From contig JAJFUD010000025.1 in the NCBI GenBank assembly GCA_021372585.1, positions 1 to 61,689 of the forward strand: DNA of 61,689 nucleotides, written 5' to 3'. Numbering within the stretch: the stretch's first letter is position 1; every line of letters begins with the position of its first letter. The notes under the pieces are model-generated. The model saw only the letters and a program-made list of their open reading frames with translations. It made no database searches and was not told the origin of the DNA. The position numbers and the translations under genes are program-made. Positions 1 to 9,777 of this stretch are shown one piece after another. The DNA comes from a bacterium. Its GTDB lineage: Bacteria; Caldisericota; Caldisericia; UBA6126.

Positions 1-2797
1 GTTCGTATTTGGAAAAGGCAGAAATAGATAAAGGAGAAGGTTCTTTTTTTCGAATCTCTATTTTTGCTTTATACAAATCATAAATGGCAGATTCTTTGTC
101 ATCCCAGGGAACGCCTTTGAAAGAATCCACACCGTCAAAATAGACCGAAGGAATTCCCTGATCATACTGATACCATCTTATTCTGGCATTACTTTCATCG
201 CTAGATAATCGAGGTTTCGGGTGGTCTTCCGTTGAAAAAACATAGTATTCGATGAAATTCGCATCGATGTTTCCCATCTCCTCATAAAAACGGTTAATCG
301 CTTTATGGGTAAACGTGCAGTTCTTACACCAAATACCCGTAAAAAGCTCCACTAAGACTTTACGTTTAATCTCCTGGGAGGAGAAATTCAAGAATACCCG
401 TATGGTAGAGGTTTTGACCCGTTTTGTTTTGTACGAAACCGCCTCTATCAAAATATCATACACACCCGGCTCCCAGTATTGATTGGTCGTTTTTGAGAGC
501 GTTAGATCGATTGTGCCCTTTATCAAAGGGTCATAATAAGAAGGAGTAATGGTAGGGTAAGAGTTCTTCGGCACATTTTTCACCACAAAGGTGATTCTCT
601 CTTGGAAATCGTTTACCGTTTCGACTTGAAAAGGGATTCGAATATCCTGATCAGTCGTAGCCACAAAAAAAGCTGGAGTTATGAGGGAATAATCAGGATC
701 CGGTTGTAAATTGCCTGTGATTGGCACTGCGAGTGAAAATCCGTTATCCGTTTTGATTTGAATCACGGAATCAAATGCTGCAGGGTCTAATTGGATATCA
801 CTCTGGCAGGTTAAGCGGATGATAACAGGCAGATGGTCAAAAGAAGTCGGTTGGATCGAAATGCCAGGTTGATCTGTTGTTATGGTGCCGCGAGATTGAA
901 ATGGCATAGCAGAATAGAGCATCATCTCTCTTTGTATGGCTTTTTCTGCTGAAATGGCGCCAAAATCGATTCGGGAAGGGAATATCTGGATTTCAGTGTT
1001 GCCAACTAAAGGATAGGGTACTAACTGAACCCGGGAATTGAAGGTATCAGAGATAAGAAAGGAGTCAGGCATGGTAATGACGGAGGATGGAAACCAGAAA
1101 TAGCCTAAGTTGGCTTGGATATTGAGCTGATCCTGTTCTCCCCATTTCGATCCAGTAGATCGAATGGACAGGGGCTTGCCATAAGCTATAAATTGTTTAG
1201 TTGTCAGGTCATAGATTTGAATGCGATGATTCCCGGAATCTGCCAGAATAAGCTTATTTTCTTGCATAAAAGGTCTGACTAAACCCCGGAACAGTCCTAC
1301 CTCAGTTCCTCTTCCTCCGATTTCTCTCATGAATAGTCCCTGATGATCAAACAGAAGAATGGTCTCCTTTTGTTGGTCAAAGACAGCTACATTGTTTTTG
1401 CTTACAGCCATATACCGAGGAGATAGAAATTTACCGGTTTCATTCCCATACGAACCAATCGAGTGTTCATACTTCCCCTGTTTGTTGAAAACTAAGACTT
1501 GGCCTATCGTATCGTCACATATATACAAGAAATCTTTGTCCATGTCGATATCCGTCGGATGGTTGAGCAAAATGGTTTCCGGAAGAGACAGCAGGATCTC
1601 TTCTTCTCTTCCACCTGTATGGGAAAAGGTCAGCAATCTTTTTGCATCTTCCGAAAGCAGGTAAAGAGTATTCTCATCCATCGTGAAGAGAATTTCATCT
1701 GTTGCATTGGGGAACACTTTCTGAAGGGAGATGGAACCGGTAGGTTTGCCGTTGTCATCAAAAAGTTCGATACTATTTAAGCCAAAATCGTGAATCCCAA
1801 AACCAGTAGCGTGTTTTACTATTTTTCCAGGTAAAACCAATTGGTTTGATTTGGTGGCTCTTGTGTCAATACTCTGCAACAGTTTTCCTTCACGGCTGAA
1901 AACAGCGATTGATCCTGATTCGGGATCAGAAACCACCAGGTTATTATTGCTGTTCACGATATCAAAAGGGCGTATTTGATCCTTCAGCAGCATTGATCTT
2001 ATCCACTCTCCGGTTTTTTTGTCGTATACATCGATCAATTTCCTGGAGGAATCCAGGATATAGATCTCAAACGAATTGCTGGTGGCTGCCTGAGAGAATG
2101 GTTTTATATCCGGATCGGAGGGCGTAGGTTGGAGAGAATACTTGATTTCGAAATCATCTCCGAGTACCAAGGTTGTTCCTTTTTTACCCATGCAGATATA
2201 GAGGAAGTTTTCATCAGCGCTTAACGAAACAGGTTTTGTATTTTCGGTACTGTTCCCCACCAGCGAACCTTCAAACGTCCCATTAAAATGGTATTGGCTG
2301 ATAATCCCCTTTTCCTGACTTAAAACGAATAATTTTTCCTTATACACAACGATGTCTGTCGGTATTTTTCCAAAATTATCTTTCTGAATGGTGGAAAACT
2401 GGTTTGTCACTGTTCCTTTAAAGTCTAAAACTTGAATTTTAGCGTTATTTGTGTCACAGACATACATTCTGTTTTGATATAGAAACAAACCACCTATGTT
2501 GTCAAACTCACTCGCATTCTGTCCAAATGAACCGAATGAGTTCTGAGGCAGCATTTTACCGGAGTATTGGTGTATCTGGTTTAAAACAGGATCGGTTGCT
2601 ACGATGTGGTATTCGTCCGCATGAAGATAGGATGGTCTCGCTGCGGTGCCTTTTGCATAACCGTCCCCTAACGAGGATAATGATGGAGGTTCTGAAGAAG
2701 CTCTGGCGGGGATAAATAAGGATGAAATCGGATTCCACTGGTTCATGAACATGACAGAAGCCACCAATAGCGTGAAAACCTTGCAACTTTTTCCCAT
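1..2797 (-). CDS. Secreted beta-propeller protein with embedded thioredoxin-like (Omp28-type) domain, partial
   Basis: The reading frame is open from the ATG at 2797 to the window edge (932 codons), so the C-terminus is missing. A GAGGT Shine-Dalgarno lies at 2801-2810 and the N-terminus is a signal peptide. Residues about 60-600 are NHL/six-bladed-propeller repeats with recurring D-(S/T)-x-N-x-(R/K)-(I/V)-Q motifs. An Ig-like stretch follows, then a thioredoxin-like domain with WCKNC (Cys824, Cys827) and a downstream PSVYFDG segment resembling Omp28-type thioredoxin folds. It is a paralogue of the 1594-residue protein at 4894-9678, which suggests the missing end holds Ig-like and CuAO-N domains. 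It diverges from the thioredoxin-ccdA pair. Propellers of this kind are usually extracellular binding scaffolds; a dithiol function is inferred from the CxxC only. Confidence 0.85.
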   Translation of the reverse strand, partial: MGKSCKVFTLLVASVMFMNQWNPISSLFIPARASSEPPSLSSLGDGYAKGTAARPSYLHADEYHIVATDPVLNQIHQYSGKMLPQNSFGSFGQNASEFDNIGGLFLYQNRMYVCDTNNAKIQVLDFKGTVTNQFSTIQKDNFGKIPTDIVVYKEKLFVLSQEKGIISQYHFNGTFEGSLVGNSTENTKPVSLSADENFLYICMGKKGTTLVLGDDFEIKYSLQPTPSDPDIKPFSQAATSNSFEIYILDSSRKLIDVYDKKTGEWIRSMLLKDQIRPFDIVNSNNNLVVSDPESGSIAVFSREGKLLQSIDTRATKSNQLVLPGKIVKHATGFGIHDFGLNSIELFDDNGKPTGSISLQKVFPNATDEILFTMDENTLYLLSEDAKRLLTFSHTGGREEEILLSLPETILLNHPTDIDMDKDFLYICDDTIGQVLVFNKQGKYEHSIGSYGNETGKFLSPRYMAVSKNNVAVFDQQKETILLFDHQGLFMREIGGRGTEVGLFRGLVRPFMQENKLILADSGNHRIQIYDLTTKQFIAYGKPLSIRSTGSKWGEQDQLNIQANLGYFWFPSSVITMPDSFLISDTFNSRVQLVPYPLVGNTEIQIFPSRIDFGAISAEKAIQREMMLYSAMPFQSRGTITTDQPGISIQPTSFDHLPVIIRLTCQSDIQLDPAAFDSVIQIKTDNGFSLAVPITGNLQPDPDYSLITPAFFVATTDQDIRIPFQVETVNDFQERITFVVKNVPKNSYPTITPSYYDPLIKGTIDLTLSKTTNQYWEPGVYDILIEAVSYKTKRVKTSTIRVFLNFSSQEIKRKVLVELFTGIWCKNCTFTHKAINRFYEEMGNIDANFIEYYVFSTEDHPKPRLSSDESNARIRWYQYDQGIPSVYFDGVDSFKGVPWDDKESAIYDLYKAKIEIRKKEPSPLSISAFSKYE

Positions 2798-2819
2798 CGT
2801 TTCTTACCTCAAAAAGTTA

Positions 2820-2882
2820 TTGAACTTATTCTAAACTTAATATATAATAATATTATTATATATTAAGCGGATTGATTTGCAA
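2820..2882. promoter_or_regulatory. Divergent promoter built on a 32-bp perfect palindrome
   Basis: Positions 2836-2867 are a perfect 32-bp palindrome of A/T bases closed by one C/G pair. Each half contains a TATAAT box: 2843-2848 on the plus strand and 2860-2855 on the minus strand. On the plus strand TTGAAC at 2820-2825 lies 17 nt upstream; on the minus strand TTGCAA at 2882-2877 lies 16 nt upstream. The arrangement fits a symmetric divergent promoter for the propeller gene and the thioredoxin gene. The palindrome could also be an operator. Promoter strength is inferred from motif match only. Confidence 0.6.
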
Positions 2883-2949
2883 AAAGGAGAAATGGAATAC
2901 AAATATGGATTTAAGATTACATTTTTAATAAACTATGGAAGGAGACAGA

Positions 2950-3465
2950 ATGAAAAAAACTTTTATCACGATGCTCACTGTTGTTTTAGTACTGGTTCTT
3001 GTCACTCAGCAAATTTCCTGCTCATCGAAAAGCAATGAGAACTCAGGTAATAATGCTCCCATTTCCACACCTATTGAAACGCCTAATACATCTACTGAAT
3101 CTGAAGTGATTGAGACAGAAACCGATTCGAACATTCAAAACCCCTCAACAGGTACTTTTGCAGAAGAGATTGCTTCCTATGGAAAGCCTGTTATGGTGGA
3201 TTTCGGCATGGAAAGCTGTGTGCCGTGCAAGATGATGGTTCCGATCCTGGAAGATCTGGAAACAAATTATTCGCAAGATGTCAAAGTCATTTTTGTCCAT
3301 GTCGCCAAGGAACAGGATAAAACAAAAGAGTTTGGGGTTCAAATGATCCCTACTCAGGTTTTCTTTGATGCCACAGGGAAGGAGCTGGAAAGGCATACCG
3401 GTTTCATTTCGAAAGAGGATATCCTGGCTACTTTTGAAAAATATGGAATCGACATAACCAAATAG
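2950..3465 (+). CDS. Exported thioredoxin-like lipoprotein
   Basis: This 171-residue protein has a lysine-rich start, a hydrophobic segment and a QISC lipobox-like cysteine, then a Ser/Thr/Glu-rich linker and a thioredoxin domain with CVPC at Cys90-Cys93 and the conserved cis-Pro (IPT) loop. The Trp before the first active-site Cys is replaced by Ser. The ATG at 2950 is chosen over 2935 because a GGAAGGAG ribosome site sits just before it. The stop is 21 nt from ccdA, so the two are probably co-transcribed and CcdA would be the electron donor. Lipobox position -3 is Gln, so lipidation is likely but not certain. Confidence 0.85.
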   Translation: MKKTFITMLTVVLVLVLVTQQISCSSKSNENSGNNAPISTPIETPNTSTESEVIETETDSNIQNPSTGTFAEEIASYGKPVMVDFGMESCVPCKMMVPILEDLETNYSQDVKVIFVHVAKEQDKTKEFGVQMIPTQVFFDATGKELERHTGFISKEDILATFEKYGIDITK

Positions 3466-3486
3466 CTAATTTTTGGGGAGGTTTTG

Positions 3487-4191
3487 ATGCAATTTTTTGC
3501 AGTATTATCCAAAGCGATTGAAGGATCGACTTACATTAGCCTAGGAGCTTCGTTTTTATGGGGTATCATCAGCGTTTTGATCAGCCCGTGCCATTTAGCC
3601 AGTATCCCGTTGATTATTGGGTACATCGGTGGACAATCAGACTTAACATTGAAAAAAGCGTTCCAAATCTCCCTGATATTTTCCTTGGGAATGTTTTTGT
3701 CCGTAACGATAATCGGTGTGGTTACTGCCTCTTTAGGCAGGTTACTGGGTGATTTGGGTGTTTGGGGGAATTACTTGGTAGCCCTTATCTTTTTCTTGGT
3801 CGGATTAAACCTGATGGGGATAATTCCATTGAATTGGAACAAACTCTCGTTTGGTCAAACAAAAAATAACGGATGGGTAGGATCTTTCATACTGGGTTTT
3901 ATTTTTGGGGTTGGTCTCGGTCCCTGTACATTTGCTTTTATGACACCGATATTAGGTGCTGTGTTCACGATCGCCAAAACCAGAATCTGGTTCTCGATAC
4001 TGATTTTACTCGCCTTTGCCATAGGCCATGTATTGGTGATCGTATTGGCGGGAACGTTCACGGAACCAGTTCAGCGCTATTTAAAATGGAGCGAAAACTC
4101 AAAAGGATCCAAAATTCTACGCTTTATTTGTGGAGTATTAGTGGTTCTGGGTGGTATTTACCTTATTCTGAAAGCCAGAGGACTCGTGTAA
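3487..4191 (+). CDS. ccdA: CcdA/DsbD-type transmembrane electron-transfer protein
   Basis: This is a six-helix membrane protein of 234 residues, the usual CcdA size. The two redox cysteines are in the expected places: Pro-Cys35 in TM1 (ISPCHLAS) and Pro-Cys147 in TM4 (GLGPCTFAF). Family members carry electrons from cytosolic thioredoxin across the membrane to extracytoplasmic thioredoxin-like proteins. The ATG at 3487 has GGGGAGG at 3475-3481 five bases upstream, while the TTG at 3484 would be too close. It follows a thioredoxin lipoprotein on the same strand and converges with another at 4201, so it is likely the hub for these exported dithiol proteins. Confidence 0.93.
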   Translation: MQFFAVLSKAIEGSTYISLGASFLWGIISVLISPCHLASIPLIIGYIGGQSDLTLKKAFQISLIFSLGMFLSVTIIGVVTASLGRLLGDLGVWGNYLVALIFFLVGLNLMGIIPLNWNKLSFGQTKNNGWVGSFILGFIFGVGLGPCTFAFMTPILGAVFTIAKTRIWFSILILLAFAIGHVLVIVLAGTFTEPVQRYLKWSENSKGSKILRFICGVLVVLGGIYLILKARGLV

Positions 4192-4200
4192 AAGGAGAAT

Positions 4201-4647
4201 TTAATCACTCCAGCAGATACTCTCAATTTTGTCCACAATTAATTCTTTAGTCACGGTACCCTCTAAACGATAGAATTCTTTACCGTCTTTGCCAAAAAAT
4301 ATTATCGTCGGCATCATCGAGATGTTGTAATTCTTTTCAGCTGCTCTGTCTTCCATCAGGTCAACTTTTGAGAAATAAATGGCTTTGTCATAGGTAGGCA
4401 TCAGAGACATCAGGATTTGATTCGCTTCGATACAACCGGTGCAAATATCCAATCCGAACTTAGCAATCACCATATGCCCTGATTTGATCGCTTTATAAAA
4501 TTCCACATAGCCCTCTTCGTCTTTAAGCAATAACATTTCATGCCCTTTTTCATCACCGGGAGTAGTTTTTGCTTGATCGGGATTTGAAGCATGGTGGCAA
4601 GAGGTGAGCAAAAAGGTTAGCAAGAGCATGGTCAATAGTTTTTTCAT
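4201..4647 (-). CDS. Exported thioredoxin-like lipoprotein
   Basis: This 148-residue protein has a lipoprotein signal ending LLTSC and a thioredoxin fold with CTGC at Cys69-Cys72, followed by the MMPT cis-Pro loop and a FFGKDGKE strand. The residue before the first Cys is Ile rather than Trp, so the redox potential may be unusual. The ATG at 4647 has an AAAGGAAC ribosome site and overlaps the stop of the small upstream frame as TAATG, which implies translational coupling. It converges with ccdA and probably receives electrons from it. It may act on the giant propeller proteins nearby or on cell-surface substrates. Confidence 0.85.
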   Translation of the reverse strand: MKKLLTMLLLTFLLTSCHHASNPDQAKTTPGDEKGHEMLLLKDEEGYVEFYKAIKSGHMVIAKFGLDICTGCIEANQILMSLMPTYDKAIYFSKVDLMEDRAAEKNYNISMMPTIIFFGKDGKEFYRLEGTVTKELIVDKIESICWSD

Positions 4648-4811
4648 TATTTGTTCCTTTCCCAATCACTTGGAAACCAATGTTTCGTTTTTTTGCAGAT
4701 CGATACCAGGTGCAGCATGACCGGCACCTCTGTTAAAACACCGGCGATCATACAGACAGCGACCCAAAGACTTAAGTAAGTTTCAAAGAAGCCCAAAGGA
4801 CTTTTTTTCAT
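4647..4811 (-). pseudogene. Truncated N-terminus of an ACR3-like arsenite permease
   Basis: This 54-codon frame has a GGTGG ribosome site before the ATG at 4811. Its first 25 residues (FFETYLSLWVAVCMIAG) resemble the start of ACR3/ArsB-type permeases. After one membrane helix the similarity stops in a short polar tail, so the transporter body is missing. The stop overlaps the thioredoxin start by one base (TAATG). It may be a deletion remnant whose start signals now drive the thioredoxin gene, or a small membrane protein that is still translated. The ACR3 resemblance is recalled from family sequences, not searched. Confidence 0.5.
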
Positions 4812-4893
4812 TTTCCACCTTATTCTTTTTTTCCATGGAATCACAGCGAACTAAGACGATAAGGTCAATGGCACTTGTCTCCTTCATCACCAG

Positions 4894-7800
4894 CTAATCC
4901 TCAATCGTGATTTCTTTTAATTCATTGTTCCATTCGACCAAAGCGTCCAAACTCTCCGATATAAATCTAAGTGGTACAAATGTACGGCTGTTTACAATCT
5001 CAGGAGGGGTATCCAGGATAATTCTGGTTTCTCCTAATCCCCCCTCTTCTTTTATAAAAGCCTCGATGGAGCCAATGTTGATTCGAATGGTTTTGCCATC
5101 GCGCTGAATGATAATTTCTTGCAGAATGGCGTTCCACTCAACAACAGCGCCCATTGTTTCAGCAATAAATCTGACTGGAACCATCGTTCGATTTTGCTTA
5201 ATATAAGGGGCGGTATCAATTTCGCTATTTTTTTCATTAATCTCAACTTTATTCGATCCGATCCTCAACTTGATTACATTAATTCTTTTGATATCGTAAG
5301 ACACAAAAGTTGTGTTTGTAGCGGTATCCACAGCGATAATATCGATTGTGTTATAGCCTTTAGTGAGAGTATAGGTATAGGAAAAATTACCCTCTTTATC
5401 GGTGGGAACGTCGCTTTCCCCGATTTTTAACACAGCGCCGGGTTCAGTTTTGCCATGGATGACTAATTCATTGTGTATTGTCTTATCGGGCAAAGGCTCT
5501 ATGGTTAACAAAGGGGGAATTGAATCAAAAATGACTTTTTTGCTGATGGTTGTGATGAGATCTTTCCTATTTTTACCCACTACAAAAATCTCGTTCAGGC
5601 CTTCCTTCAGGTGAAACGATTTATAAAAAGCCCCTGTATTATCGACCTCTACTTGTTCTGCATTGATTTCTATCCTAACAGAGGGATCGGTAATGCCGGA
5701 TATTTCTAACGGATTTTTATTTGTGATAAGATTATCCGGTGGATAAATGATGTCAATCACAGGAGCGATTGCATCCGGATTTCTTACCACGTTTATCGTC
5801 ACTATGTAAGCTTTTTCTATGTTTCCTCCGGTGGCTAAAATCACCAGGTCAATATCTTTATCAAGCGTCTCAGGCTTAAATTTCAGGATTAAATCTGAAA
5901 TAAACGGAATTGTTCCCACAGGAGCTGTAAATTCATGTTTTTCTAAATCAACTGGAATAGATTTTAAGCTGAGACGTACCGGTGTATCAAAATAGGGATC
6001 AGGTATTACGCTTATTGTTAATGTGATATTTTCCCCGGCTAAAACCTGTAAAGGTTCTTCATTATTTTCTAACGATATCTTGAATCCTGGTGGCCTGGAC
6101 TCTATCACATCAATTCTACCCGTTAAAAGCTTTGATTGGGCTGTAGTTTGGGATATGGCTTGTATGGTAAATACTTGTTCAGATTTGGCTGGTGCGTTAT
6201 TTGGAATCGCTACTTTAATCTCTATTTTTGCATAGGAACCTGCATTCAACTTTATGCCGCCATTGATTTCTCCTGAGTTCTGCTCTTCATTTACCATGAC
6301 TTGGTAAAGCCATTTCTCTTTGGTTTTATTCAATACAATACAATTATAAATATCTGGTGATGTGCCGTTATTGTACAGATAACTGGTTAACACCACTTCG
6401 CTTCCTTTCACTTGTTTCTGAGATAGTGATCCATCTGAAACAAGATCAAAAGAGCGGTTATTGATTACTTTTACCGGGTACACTTGGGTCTGCAGAACTC
6501 GTTTTGTGACATTATCCTGAACAAAAACCACCATGGAAAGGTTGTTTATATTATAAAGTGATGTAACGTCATAACTGACTGATAGTTCAAATACGTCTCC
6601 CTTGAATCCAAATTTTTCTCCATTTGTTTTCTTCATCGGAATGCCCATGTAGTCTGTTTGATTATCATTTTTGGGTGAAACAAAATCTCTCAATACGAAA
6701 TAGTGAATTTTATCGCCATTCATAGCGACATAAGGTATATTGCTTTCTGTTAATGCAAAATATAACCGCGGGTCTTTATACGGTATAGTGTCAAGCGCTG
6801 TGACAACCGTGGTAATATTGCCCTCTCTCTTGGCTGAATCAAATCTTCCCTTAGCGGAAATACTCACTAATGATGGTTCTTTCGATTTTTCGATGACTTT
6901 TTCAAGGTAAGATTCATACATTCTTTTGGTCTTACCCGCATCTGAATCATCTTCTAAATTAGGAACTCCTTTGAGATAATCAGTGCCATCAAAGAAAATA
7001 GTGGGTAAACCTTTGTCTGCCATATACCATTTCATACGTTGTTCAGATTCGGCATAAGCCAATCTGGGTATGGGAAGATCTGCGGTGGAGTCAACATAAT
7101 ACTCGATCCAGGCGACTTTTTCTTTTCCCATCTCTTCATATAATCTGTCCATTGCTCTATGGGAATAGACACAGTTTAAACACCAGATTGCGGTAAACAA
7201 TTCACCCAACACAGTATGAGGCACTAAGTTTACTTTTTGTTTATAAATAAAAGTGGAAGAAGCCCTATGTTTACTATCTTTTTTCATGGTTTGCGCTTCC
7301 ACCTCAATCTCATAAACACCTGCTTCTACAAGTTTAGTAGAAGGACGCAATTTCATAAAGACTTTGTTGGTTTCAGGCAAGATGATAGATGGCGGTTCAA
7401 ATTCATTTGTCGTGTTTTTTGGCATCCCAAGGGCAAAAAAGGTGACAGCACCGGAAAATCCGTTTTGAGGAGTCAGGGTGATCAGAATTCTATATCCTTC
7501 CTCGTCAGCAGAGGCGACCAATAATGGTTCCATATCGATGAAGAAATCCGGGGATTCGCTTGATTGATAAATAACATCAAGCTCTTTAACAGAACCATTG
7601 GAAAATGTAGTGATAATTTTGGATTGATATGCTTTGCCGCTTTCTAAAGCAAGGCCATTAATGGTAACGTTTATCTCTTGATTTGATCCTGTAAAATCAG
7701 TTGGGTTTATGGCAATATTGGGGTCAGTTGATGATAACTTTCCCGATAATAAAGCACCCCCCTCGTTATGTATTAAGAATTTTCTTTGGTAGGAAGTTTG

Positions 7801-9678
7801 CTTTCCAATGGAACCAAAATCTAAATATTTAGGAGTGATTCTGATTGTTTCCCCATGATATATGGAAGTAAAAGGAATCATTTGTACGCGTGCATTATAT
7901 GGATCAGCGATAACCAGATAATCTTTAAACACAGCCACATCAGAAGGATACACAAATTTACCTGGGATCAGCTTATAATCAAAATCCTTCGAAGCATTCG
8001 CAAAATTATGCTCAATCTGAAAAATGGATCCAAAGCTTCCATAAACACGAGATTGGTTGGTAATGGTATCTAATATCTGGATGCGGTTGTTGTTAGTGTC
8101 GGCAATAAATATTTTATGCGAAGAGTCAGAATCGATACCTGTCAGTTCACTATAACTACCCAATTCATACCCGTCTTTGCCCATTTTTTTGATAAAATTT
8201 CCATCAAAGTCAAATTGTTGTATGCAGGAATTTCCAGAATCGGAAACAAAAATGGCATTTTCTTCTACGGTGATACTTTTTGCGGCAATGAACTGACTGT
8301 CTGCTCTTCCAAAAGTGCCGAAAGATTTTTTCCATTTTCCCTCTACATCAAAAATTTGGATTCTGGAATTACCGGAATCACTGATCACAATAAGATCATT
8401 AAACACAGATATATCGTTAGGAAAAATAAATTCACCGTCATTGGATCCATAAGTGCCAAAAGTAGATAATATCTCCCCTTCTTCAGAAAAAACAGCAACT
8501 TTAGAGGCATTAGAATCTACCACATAGAGTTTTTGATCATAATAATCGATGGAAGCAGGAGTCGAAACACCGGCTTTATCTAAATTTTCTTTACTGATCA
8601 AACTGACGAACTTACCGGCACTATTAAATTTTTGAATTAAATTTGTCACGATGTCCAAAACAAAAATATGCTGATCAGATACACATATCTTTGCAGGTCT
8701 TACAAAGTAACCTTTAGTGTCCTGTTGAGAGCCAAAGTATCCAAAGAATTTTCCATCCATTTCTAAAGAAAAAATCTTATTTAACACGATGTCAGATACT
8801 AAAATTTTGTTATCCAGCACAGCTATACCGTAAGGAGAGCTAAAATCCACAGTTTCTAACACTTTCTTAAAAATACCATTATTACCAAAAGTCTGAATAC
8901 GGTTGTTTCCTGAATCTACCACATAGAGCGTGTCGTTATAATAGGTAATTCCCTTTGGAAACAGAAATGCTTTTTCTTCAGAACCTTGCCATCCAAAAGA
9001 GGTTCGATAGGTACCATCCAGATCTAGCACCTGCACCCTGTGGTTGTTGGTGTCAGAAACGAAAATATTACCATCCGCCACCTCGACACCGAGAGGATTC
9101 TTAAATTCTACATTCCCAGTCCCTTCTTTGCCAAAAGTGGTGATAAAATCTCCCTCCGTACTGAATACCTGTATTCGGTTATTACCGGTATCACAGATAT
9201 ATAATTTGCTACCGTCCAGTGCTATATCGGTAGGATTTCGTAAAAAACCATCTGCCATTCCAAATGATCCAAACTGATTCAGGTAGTTGCCTTTGGCATC
9301 AAAGATCTGAACTCTTGCATTGGCTGAGTCAACAATGAAAATTTTTTCGATATTCGAGGCTATGCCGCCCACCCGGTCAAATTCTCGTTCATTTTGACCG
9401 AATCCGCCGAAACCGAGTTGAAACACATTGCCACGGATAAACGCCTGGACGCGGTTGTTGTAAGAATCAGCGACGTAAAGCCTTTGTTGTTCGACATTCA
9501 AATAGGTGGGAGAGAGAAAAAGACCTTTTGGCAAACCTCCCCCAATGATGATTTCTTCGCTATTTTCCGGTTCTATGGCTTTAACAATATTTTGTTTTGC
9601 AAACATTCCTGAAAAGGTTGATGAGATTCCGAGGTGAGAGATTAAGATTAATACCACGATCCATCTAAAAAATTTCAT
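4894..9678 (-). CDS. Giant secreted beta-propeller / thioredoxin-like / Ig / CuAO-N chimera
   Basis: The 1594-residue protein starts at an ATG with GAAGGAGGG upstream and a clear signal peptide. Residues about 45-605 carry at least eleven NHL-type repeats with D-(S/T)-x-N-x-R-(I/V)-Q motifs, enough for two propellers. Ig-like material follows, then an Omp28-like thioredoxin domain (about 820-960) with WCLNC (Cys833, Cys836) and LPTIFFDG. After more Ig-like sequence come two 'PxxxxxI' Ig repeats (about 1305-1468) and a duplicated CuAO-N module (about 1469-1594; VPVRFIAE and VPLRFISE motifs). CuAO-N domains in anaerobes are non-catalytic surface modules. A role as a cell-surface redox or binding protein is inferred. 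It is paralogous to the partial gene at the left edge. Confidence 0.9.
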   Translation of the reverse strand: MKFFRWIVVLILISHLGISSTFSGMFAKQNIVKAIEPENSEEIIIGGGLPKGLFLSPTYLNVEQQRLYVADSYNNRVQAFIRGNVFQLGFGGFGQNEREFDRVGGIASNIEKIFIVDSANARVQIFDAKGNYLNQFGSFGMADGFLRNPTDIALDGSKLYICDTGNNRIQVFSTEGDFITTFGKEGTGNVEFKNPLGVEVADGNIFVSDTNNHRVQVLDLDGTYRTSFGWQGSEEKAFLFPKGITYYNDTLYVVDSGNNRIQTFGNNGIFKKVLETVDFSSPYGIAVLDNKILVSDIVLNKIFSLEMDGKFFGYFGSQQDTKGYFVRPAKICVSDQHIFVLDIVTNLIQKFNSAGKFVSLISKENLDKAGVSTPASIDYYDQKLYVVDSNASKVAVFSEEGEILSTFGTYGSNDGEFIFPNDISVFNDLIVISDSGNSRIQIFDVEGKWKKSFGTFGRADSQFIAAKSITVEENAIFVSDSGNSCIQQFDFDGNFIKKMGKDGYELGSYSELTGIDSDSSHKIFIADTNNNRIQILDTITNQSRVYGSFGSIFQIEHNFANASKDFDYKLIPGKFVYPSDVAVFKDYLVIADPYNARVQMIPFTSIYHGETIRITPKYLDFGSIGKQTSYQRKFLIHNEGGALLSGKLSSTDPNIAINPTDFTGSNQEINVTINGLALESGKAYQSKIITTFSNGSVKELDVIYQSSESPDFFIDMEPLLVASADEEGYRILITLTPQNGFSGAVTFFALGMPKNTTNEFEPPSIILPETNKVFMKLRPSTKLVEAGVYEIEVEAQTMKKDSKHRASSTFIYKQKVNLVPHTVLGELFTAIWCLNCVYSHRAMDRLYEEMGKEKVAWIEYYVDSTADLPIPRLAYAESEQRMKWYMADKGLPTIFFDGTDYLKGVPNLEDDSDAGKTKRMYESYLEKVIEKSKEPSLVSISAKGRFDSAKREGNITTVVTALDTIPYKDPRLYFALTESNIPYVAMNGDKIHYFVLRDFVSPKNDNQTDYMGIPMKKTNGEKFGFKGDVFELSVSYDVTSLYNINNLSMVVFVQDNVTKRVLQTQVYPVKVINNRSFDLVSDGSLSQKQVKGSEVVLTSYLYNNGTSPDIYNCIVLNKTKEKWLYQVMVNEEQNSGEINGGIKLNAGSYAKIEIKVAIPNNAPAKSEQVFTIQAISQTTAQSKLLTGRIDVIESRPPGFKISLENNEEPLQVLAGENITLTISVIPDPYFDTPVRLSLKSIPVDLEKHEFTAPVGTIPFISDLILKFKPETLDKDIDLVILATGGNIEKAYIVTINVVRNPDAIAPVIDIIYPPDNLITNKNPLEISGITDPSVRIEINAEQVEVDNTGAFYKSFHLKEGLNEIFVVGKNRKDLITTISKKVIFDSIPPLLTIEPLPDKTIHNELVIHGKTEPGAVLKIGESDVPTDKEGNFSYTYTLTKGYNTIDIIAVDTATNTTFVSYDIKRINVIKLRIGSNKVEINEKNSEIDTAPYIKQNRTMVPVRFIAETMGAVVEWNAILQEIIIQRDGKTIRINIGSIEAFIKEEGGLGETRIILDTPPEIVNSRTFVPLRFISESLDALVEWNNELKEITIED

Positions 9679-9732
9679 GATCCCTCCTTCAACTATTCTT
9701 CAAAAAGATAAGTAAATATCATTATTTTTCAT

Positions 9733-9761
9733 ATTAACTTTCCTTGTTTGGTATGGGTCAA
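9733..9761 (-). promoter_or_regulatory. Possible promoter of the giant propeller gene
   Basis: On the minus strand TTGACC (9761-9756) is followed after 17 nt by GTTAAT (9738-9733), about 55 nt before the ATG at 9678. The -35 match is good and the -10 is weak, so this is a candidate only. Confidence 0.35.
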
Positions 9762-9777
9762 GTTGTACTATATTTAG

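Noticed and set aside
1359-2715. Several plus-strand frames of 70-100 codons
   Set aside because: All lie opposite the partial propeller gene, whose repeats and thioredoxin motif read cleanly on the minus strand.
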